Shown here: positions 5,521 to 6,203 of the stretch, piece by piece
Layout of the letters: every line of letters begins with the position of its first letter
Numbering within the stretch: the stretch's first letter is position 1
DNA from: Deltaproteobacteria bacterium
GTDB lineage: Bacteria; Desulfobacterota_E; Deferrimicrobia; Deferrimicrobiales; Deferrimicrobiaceae
Assembly (NCBI GenBank): GCA_023489025.1
Contig: JAMDCN010000092.1
Coordinates: 1-6,203 of the forward strand
Direction: 5' to 3'
Length of the DNA: 6,203 bases
Notes under the pieces: generated by a model
Seen by the model: the letters and a program-made list of their open reading frames with translations, nothing else
Told to the model about the DNA's origin: nothing
Database searches by the model: none
Translations under genes and position numbers: made by a program

Positions 5521-5550
5521 TTGCCGTACACGAATGAGGGAGTTTATAAT
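5521..5550 (+). promoter_or_regulatory. Sigma70-type promoter for the Cys-rich exported protein
   Basis: TATAAT at 5545-5550 is a perfect -10 element. TTGCCG at 5521-5526 is a fair -35, with an 18-base spacer. Expected transcription start is about 5557, at or next to the ATG at 5558, so the mRNA may be leaderless. The site lies in the 5357-5557 intergenic region shared with the divergent DUF302 gene. Confidence 0.55.
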
Positions 5551-5557
5551 TCCCAAA

Positions 5558-5926
5558 ATGCTCGCTCGAACGATATTACGGGTGATCGTCCTCGTGGCCC
5601 TGACGCTTCAGGTGTTCGCATCAGTCGCGGATGCGGCGATCTGCAAGCCAGGTCACGCGGAGCCGGCTGCCGGTTGCCCCTCTTACAGCGAATCCGCCCC
5701 TTCGCCTTCTTCCTGCTCTCGGGAAGGTCGAGCTGAATCCTCTTCTCACGCTCAAGACCCGGAAAAACAGAAATGCTCCCTTTGCCCGTTCTGCCTCGCC
5801 CTTTTCATTAAGGCAACTCCCATGTCCGTTTCCCCTGACGATCAGGGGCGGCGCCTCGCTGCCTCGGAGCACTTGGCGCTCTACGAAGCGCCGTCCTTCT
5901 CTCTTCTCAGACCCCCCATAGCTTAA
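5558..5926 (+). CDS. Small exported Cys-rich protein with CxxCxxC motif (DUF2946-like)
   Basis: A 122-residue protein from ATG 5558. An N-terminal signal peptide is clear: positive start (MLARTILR), hydrophobic core (VIVLVALTLQVF) and a likely cleavage site after ASVADA (residue 26). The mature part has C29, C40 and C53 in a Ser/Pro-rich stretch, then CSLCPFC at 73-79, and ends in LLRPPIA. A CPxC/CPFC motif in a short secreted protein ending in R-x-P-P recalls DUF2946, a family often found with copper or other metal uptake genes; I make that match from memory and it is tentative. The cysteines could bind metal or haem, or be substrates of the VKOR-Trx fusion. The start is uncertain: in-frame ATGs at 5474 and 5534 lack a ribosome binding site, and at 5558 the nearest GGGAG is 15 bases away, which fits a leaderless transcript from the TATAAT just upstream. 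It precedes ccmE by about 100 bases. Confidence 0.65.
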   Translation: MLARTILRVIVLVALTLQVFASVADAAICKPGHAEPAAGCPSYSESAPSPSSCSREGRAESSSHAQDPEKQKCSLCPFCLALFIKATPMSVSPDDQGRRLAASEHLALYEAPSFSLLRPPIA

Positions 5927-5948
5927 TCCCCCTCTTTTCCGTTCCTTG

Positions 5949-5976
5949 ACCATCGGTTCCTGCGGGAACCGGTGGT
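5949..5976. repeat. Strong inverted repeat (12-bp stem, 4-base loop) upstream of ccmE
   Basis: ACCATCGGTTCC, loop TGCG, GGAACCGGTGGT. As RNA all 12 positions pair, one of them as G-U. No T-run follows on either strand, so it is not a classical intrinsic terminator. It lies between the stop of the exported-protein gene (5926) and the ccmE start (6027). It may be an operator, an RNA-processing or stability hairpin, or a poor terminator. Confidence 0.7.
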
Positions 5977-6026
5977 TACGTCATTGTCTGTCGAAACCGT
6001 CTTTCGGGTATCCGCCCGGGGGGGAA

Positions 6027-6203
6027 ATGAAACGATCAAACCAAAAAATTCTTGTCGGCGTGCTGGTGATCGGCATTGCGGTCGGTTTTCTCATCTTCCG
6101 CGGCATCTCCACCACCAGTTCTTACTACATGACCGTGGCCGAATTGAAGGATTCACCGACTGGTCGGAGCCTGAAAGCGGGACAGACGGTGCGTGTCGGC
6201 GGC
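6027..6203 (+). CDS. ccmE: Cytochrome c maturation protein CcmE, N-terminal part (3' end outside window)
   Basis: The first 59 residues, open to the window edge. The protein begins MKRSNQKILVGVLVIGIAVG, a signal-anchor with basic N-terminus and one transmembrane helix. It continues with SSYYMTVAELKDSP and GQTVRVGG, which match the start of the CcmE periplasmic OB-fold (the Y-x-T-P/V-x-E-L strand and the VRVGG strand). CcmE is the periplasmic haem chaperone that binds haem covalently through a histidine near its C-terminus and delivers it to CcmF/CcmH; that histidine lies outside the window. The start at ATG 6027 follows a run of seven G (6018-6024) that can serve as a ribosome binding site. 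Its partners ccmC and ccmD lie 5 kb upstream on the same strand, separated by the mosaic insert, so ccmE probably needs its own promoter here; I found no convincing one in 5927-6026. Confidence 0.8.
   Translation, partial: MKRSNQKILVGVLVIGIAVGFLIFRGISTTSSYYMTVAELKDSPTGRSLKAGQTVRVGG

Noticed and set aside
1..6203. CRISPR array, tRNA or rRNA genes
   Set aside because: I saw no regularly spaced repeats, tRNA-like cloverleaf arms or rRNA signature segments on either strand.

Overview
The window looks like a GC-rich (about 60%) Gram-negative bacterium with System I cytochrome c maturation. The gene mix fits a Desulfuromonadales/Deltaproteobacteria-like or related uncultured subsurface lineage: ccmC, a CcmD-like peptide and a TPR protein in a tight row, a VKOR-thioredoxin fusion, a divergent Lgt-like protein and DUF302. 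The lineage is inferred from gene families only.

Layout. 1-1090 (+): the 3' end of ccmC, a ccmD-like gene and a membrane-anchored TPR (CcmH/NrfG-like) gene, packed as an operon. 1104-1277 (+): the 3' remnant of a thioredoxin-like (TlpA/ResA/CcmG type) gene. 1302-2366 (+): a complete fusion of vitamin K epoxide reductase (VKOR) and a DsbA/DsbG-like thioredoxin. 2372-2515 (+): the 3' remnant of an ABC transporter ATPase. 2519-3376 (+): an Lgt-like membrane protein. 3346-3419 (-): a 74-bp internal fragment of a DUF302 gene, which supplies the last codons of the Lgt-like ORF from its opposite strand. 3461-4798 (-): a 445-residue protein that looks like a helix-hairpin-helix plus PD-(D/E)XK nuclease. 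4964-5356 (-): a complete DUF302 gene, source-type of the fragment. 5558-5926 (+): a small exported protein with a CxxCxxC motif, DUF2946-like. 6027-6203 (+): the 5' part of ccmE.

How it fits together. ccmC, ccmD, the TPR gene and ccmE form one haem-delivery pathway, but about 4.9 kb of unrelated material sits between the TPR gene and ccmE. That insert is a mosaic: intact genes alternate with broken pieces of other genes, and a 93%-identical direct repeat brackets the nuclease-like gene. Several insert genes concern extracytoplasmic thiols or envelope proteins (VKOR-Trx, the Trx remnant, the Lgt-like protein, the Cys-rich exported protein), so part of the cargo is functionally compatible with cytochrome c assembly. 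The nuclease-like gene is not, and it is the best candidate for an undescribed (possibly defence) function. A chimeric assembly could also give abrupt joins and should be excluded first.
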